A DNA stretch of 64,000 nucleotides from Neoarius graeffei (Eukaryota > Chordata > Actinopteri > Siluriformes > Ariidae), in NCBI RefSeq assembly GCF_027579695.1, contig NC_083570.1, positions 8,790,793 through 8,854,792 of the forward strand. Direction: 5' to 3'. Positions 44,701 through 55,815 of the stretch are shown one piece after another. Position 1 is the first letter of the stretch; every line of letters starts with the position of its first letter. A program made the position numbers and the translations under genes. The notes under the pieces were generated by a model. It worked only from the letters and a program-made list of their open reading frames with translations. It ran no database searches and was not told the origin of the DNA.

Positions 44701-46921
44701 ATCTGTCTCCCATGTAAAACAGTTGGCGCATTATGAAGCGCAAAATACGACAAAGGAGACCCCGAACTCTTGAGCAACTGAAATTGTACATCAGGCAAGA
44801 ATGGGACAACGTTTCTCTTTCAAAACTACAGCAGTTGGTCTCCTCAGTTCCCAAACGTTGATAGAGTTTCGTTAAAAGTAGAGGTGATACACAGTGGTAA
44901 ACACGCCCTTGCCCCAACTTTTTTTTAAATGTGTTGCTGACATCAAATTCGAAATGAGCATAGATTTTTCAAAAAACAATAAAATTTCTCAGTTTCAGCA
45001 TTTGATATGTTGTCTTTGTACTATTTTCAATGAAATACACGGTTTCCATGATTTCCAAATCGTCATATTTTGTTTTTATTTATGTTTTACACAGTGTCCC
45101 AACTTTTTTGGAATTAGGGTTGTAATTAAACTGACTTTTAAATATAATTAATAAAGGACACGCTTTAAAGGAACAGTCCACCGTATTTCCATAATGAAAT
45201 ATGCTCTTATCTGAATTGAGACGAGTTGCTCCGTACCTATCCGAGCTTTGCGCGACCTCCCAGGCAGTCAGACACGCTGTCACTCCTGTTAGCAATGTAG
45301 CTAGGCTCAGTATGGCCAACGGTATTTTTTGGGGCTGTAGTTAGATGCGACCAAACTCTTCCGCGTTTTTCCTGTTTACATAGGTTTATATGACCAGTGA
45401 TATGAAACAAGTTCAGTTACACAAATTGAAACGTAGCGATTTTCTATGCTATGGAAAGTCCGCACTATAATGACAGGCGTACTAACACCTTCTGCGCGCT
45501 TTGGCAGCGCATTGATATCTGAGCTCCGTATCAATGCGCTGCCGAAGCGCGCAGAAGGTGTTAGTACGCCTGTCATTATAGTGCGGACTTTCCATAGCAT
45601 AGAAAATCGCTACGTTTCAATTTGTGTAACTGAACTTGTTTCATATCACTGGTCATATAAACCTATGTAAACAGGAAAAACGCGGAAGAGTTTGGTCGCA
45701 TCTAACTACAGCCCCAAAAAATACCATTGGCCATGCTGAGCCTAGCTACATTGCTAACAGGAGTGACAGCGCGTCTGACTGCATCTGACTGACTGGGAGG
45801 TCGCGCAAAGCTCGGATAGGTACGGAGCAGCTCGTCTCAATTCAGATAAGAGCATATTTCATTATGGAAATACGGTGGACTGTTCCTTTAAGGCAAGACG
45901 TCCATATTTCTGAAGCTCAGTCTGCTGCTGTTCCTTTCCAAAGGCAATCCGAACATCGGCATCCTGAAGCACAGGGAGAAATATTACAGCTTCAGCTCCA
46001 AGCAGGCTGCGTATCAGTTCGCCCCAAACGCAGACAAGTACATCGAACTGATCGCGGAAAGAGCGAAGAGATCTCCGGAACTGATCCAGCTGCTCGAGCT
46101 TCATCAGCAGTTTGCCAGCGTCACTCCGTACTCTCAGGTATCATGGACGTGTGACTTACTTGCATCTTCTCCTTCACATACTTGACCTACTCGCTGATCT
46201 CCACCACAAACTCCATTCCCCATGAACACTCTTAGCCTACAAATATGGCTGATCCAGCACCTACATACTGATCCAACACAATCAGTTGCGGCGTATGAAG
46301 ACTCCACACACACTCTGCACATTAAAACTGCTCAACTGCAATCCCATCCTTGTCCATCTCATCTGTGAGCCTGAGTGACAGGAACATAATCAACAACAAT
46401 GCGGTGAGCCAGTGCAAAGCAGCGTTTCTTAGAAAGTTTGTCTTCACAGATGCAGTCAGGTGAGAAATTGTTGGTGAAACCCATCAGCAAAAGTGAAAGC
46501 AGCACACAGACGGACACACACCTGCTGGAGAGCAGCATCGTCAGATCTTACGAGTGGAACGAGTGGGAGCTGAGACGGAAAGCCATCAAACTGGTAAGCA
46601 GCTCCACCTGAAATACACTGGCATGATTAGATTACGCTCAAGCTGTCCGAAAAGCCCTGAAATAAGTTTAACACGTTATTTTGTTGAATGCACTCCAAGG
46701 CGAACCTGCGCCATAAGGTAACCCACTCGACGCAGACTGACCTGAGCCACATGAGGAGACACAACACCACGCAGACGTTCCTTCCAAAAGAAGCCGCCTG
46801 CCTGACGAAGAGAGACGGACAGAGTAACGTACCGAGACCTCAAGTCTACCTGGCTGGGCTGAGAGGAGGACCAACCACTCCCATGACCAAACTCGATTTA
46901 ACTCCAGATGTGCATGAATAG
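33956..46921 (+). CDS. cfap206: CFAP206, cilia- and flagella-associated protein 206, complete
   Basis: Twelve exons: 33956-34063, 35753-35836, 36353-36443, 37324-37512, 41617-41775, 43197-43402, 43574-43693, 43772-43970, 44185-44325, 45944-46137, 46450-46593, 46700-46921. Phases join throughout, giving about 618 residues against 622 in human. Conserved blocks that I recognise from human CFAP206 include [78 protein letters not shown] and [12 protein letters not shown]. Role by family: an axonemal protein of the C1d/radial-spoke region needed for normal beating of motile cilia and sperm flagella. Start chosen at MSRAQAESV, matching the human start. An X-box lies 136 bp upstream. The acceptor of exon 6 has a weak pyrimidine tract; the others are ordinary. 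Introns carry many transposons, but no exon is damaged. Confidence 0.95.
34076..35322 (+). repeat. 13-bp minisatellite in CFAP206 intron 1
   Basis: About 95 units of CTTCATCCCTCCA with C/T changes at a few positions (CACTTT, CATCTT, CACCTT). The array starts only about a dozen bases after the exon 1 donor. All forward frames stay open across long stretches, creating a 459-residue [12 protein letters not shown]-type frame that is not a protein gene. Confidence 0.95.
35398..35750 (+). repeat. (CT)n and (TCTG)n microsatellite
   Basis: Pyrimidine-rich tract of CTCT, TGTC and GTCT units that runs straight into the acceptor of CFAP206 exon 2 (CTCTCTCTCTCAG), so it also serves as its polypyrimidine tract. 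Confidence 0.9.
35864..36240 (+). repeat. Dispersed fish repeat, unnamed
   Basis: Begins TTTTCTGGATTCTGATTGGTC and continues through GGTTTCTATAGTAACAG. Related stretches lie at about 1440-1620, 41830-42360, 46960-47400, 54340-54440 and 58080-58250. I cannot name the family; no coding part is seen. Confidence 0.5.
36753..37203. mobile_element. Fold-back MITE in CFAP206 intron 3
   Basis: Left end AGTATCTCACTGGGCTGCGA and right end its complement (CAGCCCAGTGAGATACT), 451 bp apart. The left third contains a second inverted pair (GCGACTAGTTGGGGACACAA against TTGTGTCTCCAACTAGTCAC). There is no coding content. Confidence 0.75.
38079..38515 (+). pseudogene. THAP-domain remnant, P-element-like
   Basis: Plus-strand [20 protein letters not shown] followed by SFFRVP is the start of a THAP zinc finger (Cys pair, then F.R.P). 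After a frame change [10 protein letters not shown] gives the closing C..HF part. Further on DVDWAPTLN matches the linker that follows THAP in fish P-element-like proteins. Frame changes and stops show a dead copy in CFAP206 intron 4. A host THAP pseudogene is the alternative. Confidence 0.55.
38886..40040. mobile_element. MITE with a nested Tc1 fragment
   Basis: Ends are CCCTGTGTCCGAAATCGCT and its near-complement AGCGATTTCAGACACAGGG, with a possible 3-bp duplication GTT. The Tc1 fragment at 38929-39499 splits it just inside its left end. The rest has no coding signal that I recognise. Confidence 0.65.
38929..39499 (-). mobile_element. Truncated Tc1 transposon, same family as 23199-29741
   Basis: Inverted repeat CAGTGGTACTTGAAAGTTTG beside TA, then the C-terminal third of the transposase on the minus strand (39454-39149): [23 protein letters not shown] and an end at GGHTRY. 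The other end is lost. Confidence 0.85.
40653..41248 (+). mobile_element. PIF/Harbinger element, internally deleted
   Basis: Inverted ends GGGTCCGGTTGTTCAAAAC and GTTTTGAACAACTGAACCC. The plus strand at about 40885-41070 gives [20 protein letters not shown], then a stop, then [20 protein letters not shown], the N-terminal part of HARBI1-like transposases. The DDE core is missing. It lies in CFAP206 intron 4. Confidence 0.7.
41880..43190. other. CFAP206 intron 5, no gene seen
   Basis: AT-rich. It contains a further piece of the dispersed fish repeat at its start, and around 42460-42860 a stretch with repeat-like features that I cannot name. No conserved exon was found; the next coding sequence is exon 6 at 43197. 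Confidence 0.5.
44590..45122 (+). mobile_element. 3' remnant of a mariner/Tc1-like element
   Basis: The plus strand gives [20 protein letters not shown] followed by SSVPKR and a stop, the C-terminal end of a fish mariner/Tc1-type transposase that I have seen in this form. The element end CCAACTTTTTTGGAATTAGG follows before TA. A preceding FQQDR is probably the second catalytic region. The 5' part is absent. It lies in CFAP206 intron 9. Confidence 0.6.
45169..45887. mobile_element. 719-bp palindromic MITE with TTAA target
   Basis: The two arms are near-perfect complements over about 350 bp each, with a centre near 45525. The ends are AGGAACAGTCCACCGTATTT and its complement, each beside TTAA (45165-45168 and 45888-45891). 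TTAA duplication is typical of piggyBac and Kolobok elements. Each arm yields the same meaningless 74-residue frame on opposite strands. It ends only 56 bp before CFAP206 exon 10. Confidence 0.85.
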
Positions 46922-48164
46922 TTAATTTGTTTGTTAGTTAGACCTAGTATTGAATGTTTGTATTGAATTGTTGCATTCTGGTTTCTGATTGGCCAGAAAA
47001 TACTGATTAATTTTCTCTGAAAGTTTTGCAGGCGTATATTAATGCACTCATTCGAATTTATGGTTTTCATCGTACCAGGTCGTTCCCAGGGATTTCTACG
47101 ATGGACGCTAGACATAAACCGATTTTAAAAATCATTTAAATGGTGATGTTTTCGTAACTGAAGGGAGATGTTCATTTAGCATTTCTGGAAGGAGTCTCCA
47201 GTGTAACAGTCAGAGGTAAAGTTTTGTGACACCTTCAGGACAGAGGAGTTTATGCTTCGCAGTTTCTTGGTTACAACATGATTTTTTTTTGTCTTATTAA
47301 CTTTAAGAGAAGGATAATAGGCAGGCTGGTGAGGGAACGACTGTTAATGTAACTATAAATGGATAAAAAAAACTATGATGTGAAATTTGTAATTGTTGGC
47401 AAATTGCTGTGGTAAAAGAGGAATTGTGGGAGATGATACTTTGGTACCAAATGTCAGTCAAAGCAGCGCGCACACAATTATGAAAATGATCTTATTGGCT
47501 CTAATAATATTAAGTATTATTATACATACAGGAGACTTTTTCAATGGAATAAAAATATGTGTTCTATTCCCTTCTAGTGGGTTTCATTCATTCGGTTTGG
47601 TAGCATGCAATATTGTTAGCGTATCGCTTATCCTACGTGTATTACATCACTCTACCCACTGGAGAATGAGCGTTGAATATGATTTACGATATTGCATGGT
47701 TGTCAAGGCAACATGATGTCACACGTCGGAGACGTAAAACTTCCACGTGAGCGAGCGAGCAACTGTGACAATTTGTGAACAAACATAGCTTCTACGATTG
47801 CTTTGTTAAATACAGAAGATTTTGAGAGAATTTTGAAAGAGAAAGACGCGTTGAACACCCGGAAGGAATGTATAATAATAATAATAATAACAATAATAAC
47901 AATATTGACTGGCTTTTTTTGTGGTCTATCAGATATATTCCATTCAGCTACTCGTCTTTGACTCATTCATTATCATGCTAGCTGAATGGAATATATCTGA
48001 TATACCACTCAACGCCAGACAATATTATTTAATTATCCTGAGGAATAACACAGCAGACTGTGAGGTTACACAAAAATAATCCACACCAGCATGGATTTAC
48101 CACTTTACCATCTTTGATTTATTAAAAAGTAGCAGGTGTATAAAATGAGATTGAAGCTTCTGCA
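46922..48164. other. Intergenic region between CFAP206 and finTRIM copy C
   Basis: No gene. The dispersed fish repeat covers about 46960-47400. An inverted pair, TCAGATATATTCCATTCAGC against its complement, lies around 47929-48004 and is probably the end of a small MITE. A short run of ATA units lies at 47870-47900. Confidence 0.5.
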
Positions 48165-48539
48165 GGCGGCACGGTGGTGTAGTGGTTAGCGCTGTCGCCT
48201 CACAGCAAGAAGGTCCTGGGTTCGAGCCCCGGGGCCGGCGAGGGCCTTTCTGTGCGGAGTTTGCATGTTCTCCCCGTGTCCGCGTGGGTTTCCTCCGGGT
48301 GCTCCGGTTTCCCCCACAGTCCAAAGACATGCAGGTTAGGTTAACTGGTGACTCTAAATTGACCGTAGGTGTGAATGTGAGTGTGAACGGTTGTCTGTGT
48401 CTATGTGTCAGCCCTGTGATGACCTGGCGACTTGTCCAGGGTGTACCCCGCCTTTCGCCCGTAGTCAGCTGGGATAGGCTCCAGCTTGCCTGCGACCCTG
48501 TAGAAGGATAAAGCGGCTAGAGATAATGAGATGAGATGA
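48165..48539 (+). repeat. Mermaid/DANA-like SINE, full length, young
   Basis: tRNA-like head GGCGGCACGGTGGTGTAGTG, B-box GGGTTCGAGCCCC, and a tail ending in GAGATGAGATGAG. GAAGCTTCTGCA flanks both ends (48153-48164 and from about 48540) as target duplication. It is close to the consensus formed by the other copies and lies 190 bp before the finTRIM copy C start. Confidence 0.85.
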
Positions 48540-48728
48540 GAAGCTTCTGCACACACACACACACACACACACTGTCACACAGCCACACCCCTTTGACAGT
48601 CTGCACTCCTACTCTTTTTAAAGCTCCACCCACTCTGGCTCTGTGATATCGTATCTCACAGTGCAGCAGGACGCTCATTTCAAAGCACACAATTCCGATC
48701 TCTACTGTATGTGTCGCTCTCTGGAAAA

Positions 48729-49573
48729 ATGGCTGAGGCCAGTATTTCAGTAGCTCAGGACCAGTTCATGTGTCCAGTGTGTCTGGATCTCCTGAAGGAT
48801 CCGGTGACTATCTCCTGTGGTCACAGTTTCTGTAAGGCGTGTATTAATGGCTGCTGGGATCAGGAGGATCAGAAGGGCACCTACAGCTGTCCTCAGTGCA
48901 GAGACACTTTCACTACAAGGCCTGTTCTACGCAGAAACAACATGCTGGATGAAGTGGTGGAGAAACTGAAGAAGACTGAAGTCTCATCCTGTTTTTGTGA
49001 ACACAACACCGAGTCAGGTGCATCAGACAAAGAACAGGTGAGAAGGAGAAATGGTTTCAGACTGAATCCTTCGACATTTTGTTTCTAATCCTGCTTTACT
49101 CAGGCTATATGGTGTAAAAATGTCATGACTTCTATTGATTATAAACAATAAATATGTTCCATGTATCCTGTAGATGTGAACAGTTTTACAAGCACATACT
49201 GAGTACCTTTGACCTCACTCAGAGAGAGCCAGGATATGGATGATCTTTAACTTGAATTGCAGTTAATAATCTCCCACCTTCGACCTGTCTTTGAGTGAAC
49301 ACTTTACAGTTAGTAAAGTTAGTAATTAACTCAGGATGTAACATCATTTCATTCATTCTTGTCAGAGTGAGTTAAAGTTGAAGGAGGAGCAGATGAAATC
49401 CCAGCAGAGAATCCAGGAGAAGCAGAAGAAGGTGCAGGAGCTGAAACAGGCTGTGAACACTATAAAGGTGAGCAGTGAGCAGAGACAGAGCTGCTCCGAG
49501 AAACACACACAACATGGACAACGAGTCATTTACAGTCCCAGTAAGAGAGGGAGTGATAGATGAGCTTTAAATC

Positions 49574-49637
<64 letters not shown>

Positions 49638-50379
49638 CCTAACAGCTCAGTGCACAGACAGCAGTGGAGGACAGTGAGAGGATCTTTACTGAGCTGATCA
49701 GCTCCATGGAGAAAAAGCGCTGGGAAGTGACGGAGCTGATCAGAGATCAGGAGAAGGCTGAACTGAGTCGAGCTGAACGACTCCTGGAGCAACTGGAGCA
49801 GGAGATTGCTGATCTTCAGAGGAGAGTCACTGAGCTGGAGCAGCTTTCACACACACACGATCACATCCATTTCCTCCAGGTAACACTCATTGTCTGATAT
49901 CACTTGCACTGTGGTCTGAGAATATTCGTCCATCTCGTACACCGCTCCGTTTCCAGTCTCTCAGTGTCTCTTCTGGACGTGGTGACTCATCCATCATTAC
50001 TGTCCATCAACATGTTTCATTTGATGGAGTGAGGAATTATCTCTCAGAGATGAAAAAGCAATTCAACAAAATCCCTTCATATGGTGAGAGGAAGTAAAAT
50101 GTTATAAATCCACGCATATACATAAAAAAAGATTTATTGTACTTATCTGAACTTAACATTGTCGCAGCTACCATCTGAAAGATATTGTACTTATACAGTT
50201 CATCAGTCATATTAAGATCATTTATTTTGCCAATATTCATAAATTCAAACATCGTGTCTCCTAAAATCACACTCTGATCATTGTATATTATTCCACCTCC
50301 ATTTTCTCTCCATCACAGCAATTTGGATGAATTTACCTTCAGAGCTGAAGACTCGAGAAGATTTTCTACAATGTATGTA

Positions 50380-50468
<89 letters not shown>

Positions 50469-53400
50469 GCTGCCAGATCATTAAAAACGTATGTTGTTTT
50501 TGGAGACGTTTCCTTCCACAATAAAGAGAAATGAAGAATGGAGGTGTCATGTTGAGTGTCGCTGACAGCACAGCGCTGGTGAAGTTCGACATGTTTGATC
50601 CATGAATGTATATGAAGGTTAATAACATTCTAGTCATTTTCTTTCCTGAAGTTTATACAAGAAGCAAGTCAAGTTTATTTGTATCGCACTTTTAACAACA
50701 GACATTGCCACAAAGCAGCTTTACAGAAAATTAAAGACTTTGACCATGAGCTAATCCATCCATCCATTATCTGTAGCCGCTTATCCTGTGCAGGGTCGTG
50801 GGCAAGCTGGGGCCTGGCTGGGTGAAAGGTTGGGTACACCCTGGACAATTCGCCAGATTATTGCAGGGCTAACACATAGAGACAAACAACCATTCACACT
50901 CACACCTATGGTCAATTTAGAGCCACCAATTAGCCTAACCTGCAGGAACACCAAGAGAACATGCAAGCTCCACACATAAAGGCCCCCATCAGCCACTGGG
51001 CTTGAACCCAGAACCTTCTTACTGTGAGGCGACAGTGCTGTACCACTGTGCCACCACATGAGCTAATTTTATCCCTAATTTATCCCCAATGAGCAAGCCT
51101 ATGGCGACGTTTGCAAGGAAAAACTCCCTCAGGCGACACGAGGAAGAAACCTTTTGAGGAACCAGACTCAAAAGGGAACCCATCCTTATTTGGGTGATAA
51201 CTGATAGCATGATTATAAATAACTCTCTTCCATAACTGTGTCCTACAGAGCCACAAATTATAACTGTGTAACCAGGAACTTCATTATAGTTTTAACACGG
51301 TCTGTTTTGTTGAAGTGATAAACTGTTCATTGATGGAAACTTGAGTGCAAAACTGTTCAAGACAACTGCAGTCCTAAAGTTAGCAAGTCAACTGTAGTTC
51401 TCAGACATAAATATATTACTGTAAGTGTCCAGAGCGTCTTCTAAGTATGACTTTCGACTGTCCATATGGGACCATCCTCCACAGGAGTGATGTGATGAGA
51501 CTCCAGCCAGAAGTAGGGCATCAGGATGGATCAGGCAGGTCCGAGGAGCAGAAGAGGTCAGCATCACTGGTTTCTCAGGATTGACATGTAACTCAACAGA
51601 GACAGACAGAAGGAAGATATGAGAGAGAGAGAGAGAGAGAACAAAGGTTGTGAGGTATGCCCAGTGTCACCTTATGAATAAGAACAGTACTGTATATATT
51701 TTGCGCTGAGTGCAAGCAGGGACTCTGGCAACACTAACTATGACAGCATATTTAAAAGGGAGAGCCAGAAGGTAACACAGGCATGAGGGAGCCCCGGGAC
51801 ATAAAGCAGCAGCTACTCCACCATCAACAAACCTGAGTGAGTGAGTGAGTGAGTGAGTGAGAGTAGGGGACTGACAACATCCATATATCCCAGTTTACCA
51901 AAACACTCTATGCCTGAGGACTCACCAGAGTTACTCCTTTACCGAATAAAAAACTATCTTGACTGAAAAGATATATTTTCAGCCTGGACTTAAACACTGA
52001 GACTGTGTCTGAGTCCTGAACACTACTTGGAAGGTTGTTCTATAACTGTGGGGCTTTGTAAGAAAAGGCTCTGCCCCCTGATGTTGCCTTCACTATATGA
52101 GGTACCAACAAATAACCTGCACCTTTTGATGTAAGTAGGCATGGCGGGTCATAAAGGACCAGAAGTTCGTTCAGGTACTGTGGCGCAAGACCATTCAGTG
52201 CTTTAAAGGTCAATAGTAGGATTGTATAATCAATACGAAATTTGATTGGGAGCCAGCGCAGTGTGGATAAGACAGGGGTTATGTGGTCATATCTTCTAGT
52301 TCTAGTAAGGACCGTTGTTGTTGCATTTTGAACTAACTGGAGCTTGTTTATGCACTTATTGGAACATCCAGACAGTAAGGCATTACAGTCATCCAACCTG
52401 GAGGTAAGAAAAGCATGAACTAGTTTTTCTGCATCTTAGTGACATTAAATTTCTTATCTTGGCAATATTTCTGAGATGAAAGAAAGCTATCTGGGTAATG
52501 TTATCATTATGAGTTTCAAATGAAAGACTGGAGTCGATGATCACACTGAGGTCTTTTACTGCTGCACATGAAGAAAAAAGCAGTGGACCTAAGACAGAAC
52601 CTTGTGGAACACCAAACTTTACCTCAGCATGCATAGAAAAATCACCATATACATCAAGAAACTGATAGTGACCAGTTAAATAAGAGCTGAGTCAGGAGAG
52701 GGCCGTTCTCTTAACTCCCACAACATTTTCTAGTCTATCCAGGAAAATGGAATGATCAATCGTGTCAGAGTCTGCACTAAGGTCAAGCAACACAAGCAGC
52801 GAGACACAGTCCAGATCAGATGCCAACAACAGGTCATTTACTACTTTAACCAGTGCTGTCTCTGTGCTATGATGAGGTCTAAATCCTGACTGATACATTT
52901 CATGGTTGTTATTCCAATGTAAATATGAGCATAACTGCTGTGCCACAGCTTTTTCTAGGATCTTGGAGATAAAGCGGAGGTTTGATAATGGCCTTTCATT
53001 GGGCTGACAGGGGTCGAGGTCAGGTTTTTTAATCAGGGGTTTGATAACTGCAAGTTTAAAGGATTTGCGTATGTAGCCAATTCTAAGGGAAGAAATGATT
53101 ATTTCTAGAAGAGCTTAAATTGCTTCTGGTATTATCTGTTTGAAGAGACATGTAGGTAAGGGATTAGTACACAAGAAGAAAATTTTGATGTGGAAATTAA
53201 TGAAATTAATTTGATTTCTCGAAGAGGAGTAAAACATTCTAATTGCTGAGCTTATACAGTTATATTGTTAATGACTGTGTTATTTAAGTTGTCTGGGCTT
53301 AAATGAGTAGTTTGAATTTTTTTGTTGGATATTTTCAATTTTGTGATTGAAAAAAATTATGAAGTTGTTGCTGCTGCATATTGCAGGTGCAGGTGTGTCT

Positions 53401-54287
53401 GTAGTGGTCTTTTTCTTAGTTAATTTTGCGACAGTATTCAAAAGGAATCTAGGATTATTTTTGTTATCTTTGATTAGGGTGGAGAGATACATTGATCTTG
53501 CAGCACTCAGAGCTTTTCTATACTTCAGGAAGCTCTCCTTCCATGCTAATTTGAATACGACCAATTCTACAAGGAATATCATCTAATTGTGTAATCTCCT
53601 GCTCTCTCTCTCTCTGATATAATTTGTAAGAAACTGAGGGTGTGAGAGAGTGTCAATATGAGGCACTAATGAATTACTGGTTTAATTATGACTCATTGTA
53701 CCCCAGTGTTTAATACACGATAAACTTTATTGCGCAACATCTCTTTTCTTTCAGATTTCTGTTATCTGACTCTGGATCCCAACACGGCACATGGTTCCCT
53801 CCGTCTGTGTGAGAAGGACAGAGCGGTGAGACGCAGTTATAAAGAGAAGCTGTTCCCTTATCACCCTGAGAGGTTTACCTCCATCGCTCAGGTGTTGTGT
53901 AAGGAGAGTGTGTGTGGACGCAGTTACTGGGAGGTGGAAAGGAGCAGTGAGGGATGTGTGTACATCTCAGTCTCATATAAAGGGACCAATAAAAAAGAGC
54001 AGCCCAGACAGACCATATTTGGGTACAACGATCAGTCATGGAGTCTGGTGTGTTCTCGGACTCCTCTTCATTTCTATCACAACAACATTAAGACCGAGTT
54101 CGGAGTTCCGTCACCTTCCAGAATAGGAGTGTATGTGGATCACAGTGCAGGAACTCTGTCCTTCTACAGCGTGTCTGACAGGATGAAGCTCCTCCACAGA
54201 GTCCACACCACATTCACTCAGCCTCTATACGCTGGGTTTACTCTGTGGGCTCCTGAATCAGTTGTCAGGTTTTCTGATCCACAATAA
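48729..54287 (+). CDS. ftr: finTRIM copy C, B-box-less, complete
   Basis: Six exons on the plus strand: 48729-49037, 49366-49467, 49646-49879, 49957-50083, 50319-50372 and 53755-54287. Phases join, giving about 452 residues. The RING (residues 12-60) differs from copy A at only three places, but exon 1 ends after residue 103: both B-boxes are absent, replaced by a short tail [18 protein letters not shown] before the donor. Exon 3 (coiled coil) encodes the same protein as copies A and B. Exon 4 is 45 nt shorter. The B30.2 domain (about 276-452) is much more diverged, though [17 protein letters not shown] and [16 protein letters not shown] are kept. Intron 5 is 3.4 kb and holds a decayed LINE. 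The gene is inverted relative to A and B. Presumed RING E3 ligase; loss of B-boxes may change assembly. Confidence 0.9.
49575..49636. repeat. (GT)n microsatellite
   Basis: About 31 GT units directly before the acceptor of finTRIM copy C exon 3. Confidence 0.9.
50385..50466. repeat. (CT)n-(CA)n microsatellite
   Basis: A CT run followed by about 28 CA units, starting 13 bp behind the exon 5 donor of finTRIM copy C. Confidence 0.9.
50664..53600 (-). mobile_element. LINE of the L2/Rex1/CR1 group, decayed
   Basis: Read on the minus strand: the endonuclease-RT linker at 53582-53280 ([20 protein letters not shown]), RT blocks at 52946-52692 ([34 protein letters not shown]) and 52634 ([15 protein letters not shown]). 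The C-terminal part follows at 52396-52040 ([29 protein letters not shown]). The YADD box is missing through deletion, and frame changes separate the blocks. A long 3' tail (52040-50664) follows, with a SINE-like insert at 50755-51060. The tail recurs at 55814-56225. It fills intron 5 of finTRIM copy C. Confidence 0.75.
50755..51060 (-). repeat. Degenerate SINE inside the LINE tail
   Basis: Shares CAATTTAGAGCCACCAATTA and the TGTGAGGCGACAGTGCT head with the other SINE copies, but is diverged and shortened. Confidence 0.6.
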
Positions 54288-54480
54288 TGGATCATTAATG
54301 TATAGTATCCTGTACTGAGTGCTGCGGAGTTCTGATCTGAAGGTGTTGATTAATTCCCTATAACAGCAGCTCTGACAGTAGTGCAGCTGCAAATCATTAG
54401 TGTTTCTATAGTAACAGCTCGTGTGTGTTTCTCACAAGCATTTCACCTAAAATACTCTCTCTTACTGCCACTCGACATGA
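54288..54480. other. 3' flank of finTRIM copy C
   Basis: Contains a short piece of the dispersed fish repeat (CCCTATAACAGCAGCTCTGA). There is no clear AATAAA in the first 200 bp that I can see. Confidence 0.45.
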
Positions 54481-55500
54481 ACATGGTGGTCTCTGAAAGA
54501 CTATACAGGCATCTGCCCAGGAGGTTGTGCCAGTTTTAAGGCTTGAGCAGTTTTTCGTCTCTTGTGTCTCTCATCCTTTGATTTCCGTCGATTGGATTCA
54601 AAGGTCTCAACTCCATTGCAGACCACACGCCTCCAGAGCAGTCTATCAGTTGATGCTGTAGCCCAATCAATAATCCCACACTCTTTAAAAGTTCTTTTTA
54701 GGGCATCCTTGTATCTCTTCTTAGGAGCACCAATGCTTCTTATTCCTGTGGGTCGCTGACTGTAGAAAAGCTGTTTTGGAAGTTGTTTTGCATCCATTTT
54801 AACAACATGTCCATACCACCTCAGCCTATTTTGCTGAAGCATAGCCTCGATGCTTGTTAAGGAGGCTCTATCAAGAATTGCAGCATTGGTAACACGATCA
54901 TACCATTGGGCGTTCATGATGGATCGTACCGTAGGCATCTTCAGTGAAATTTCTCAAGTTGTTTTACTTGATATTGGTACGTAGTCCATGTTTTTGACCC
55001 ATACAGGAGCGCTGGTATTATAGTGGCATTATAGACTCTTATTTTAGTTTTCAATTCAAGTTCGTGATGATCAAAATCATGCTTACGTAGCTTGCCAAAA
55101 GCTGTTGCTCCAGCACTGATGTTGTTATTAATTTCATGGTCAAGGGAAATATCACCTGACACATAGCTGATGAGATATTTAAAGTGTGGGACTACCTTAA
55201 GAACAGTTCCATCCACAGAAATTTCAGGTTGGGTGGTGATTGGGATGGAGGTGTCAGAGGCAGGTCGACACACAACCTCTGTTTTAGTGCAGTTCAGTGA
55301 TAGCCTGAGTCTTTTGTAGGCTTCTGCAAAGGCATCTGTGATTCTCTGCAAGCCAGCTTCTGAGTATGAACAGAGCGCAGCATCATCAGCATACTGAAGT
55401 TCCACAACTGAGGCTGTAGACACCTTACTTTTAGCTTGCAAATGATGTAGGTTGTACCATTGTATTGATAAACTATCTGTATTCCATGATAAGAAGAAGA
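54480..55500 (-). mobile_element. Second non-LTR retrotransposon fragment (RT and C-terminal part)
   Basis: On the minus strand 55510-54941 has LQYADDAALCSYSEAGLQRI, the catalytic YADD box of a reverse transcriptase, then LNCTKTEVVCRP. The stretch 54938-54501 has RLRWYGHVVKMDAKQLPKQL and a basic C-terminus. These motifs are known from fish and invertebrate LINEs; I cannot name the clade. The two frames differ, and the 5' part is missing. Confidence 0.7.
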
Positions 55501-55815
55501 AGAACAACAACTTTATTCATCACATGTACACTCGTGAAAATCCTCTCTGCATTTACGCACACGTGAGCAATGAGCACAAACACGTACTCAGAGCAGTGGG
55601 CAGCCGTGCTACAGCAGCCAGGGAGCAGTTAGGGGTTAGGTGCCTCGCTCAAGAGCACCTCAGCCTAAGGGCACCCCATGTTAACCTAACGACATGCCTT
55701 TGGGCTCTGGTGGAAACCAGAGCACCTGGAGGAAACCCACACAGACTCCACACAGAAAGGCCCCCGTCAGCCGCTGGGCTCAAACCCAGAACCTTCTTGC
55801 TGTGAGGCGACAGTC
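55500..55815 (-). repeat. SINE-like repeat
   Basis: Contains GAGCAGTTAGGGGTTAGGTG and the SINE-like end GAACCTTCTTGCTGTGAGGC. It is a composite of a fish repeat and the tRNA-like SINE head. Confidence 0.55.

Noticed and set aside
45376-45670. Two nearly identical 74-residue frames on opposite strands
   Set aside because: They are the two arms of the palindromic MITE, not a conserved peptide.
48182-48511. tRNA gene-like block with a good B-box
   Set aside because: It is the head of a SINE with target duplications; it does not fold as a complete tRNA and similar copies are scattered over the window.
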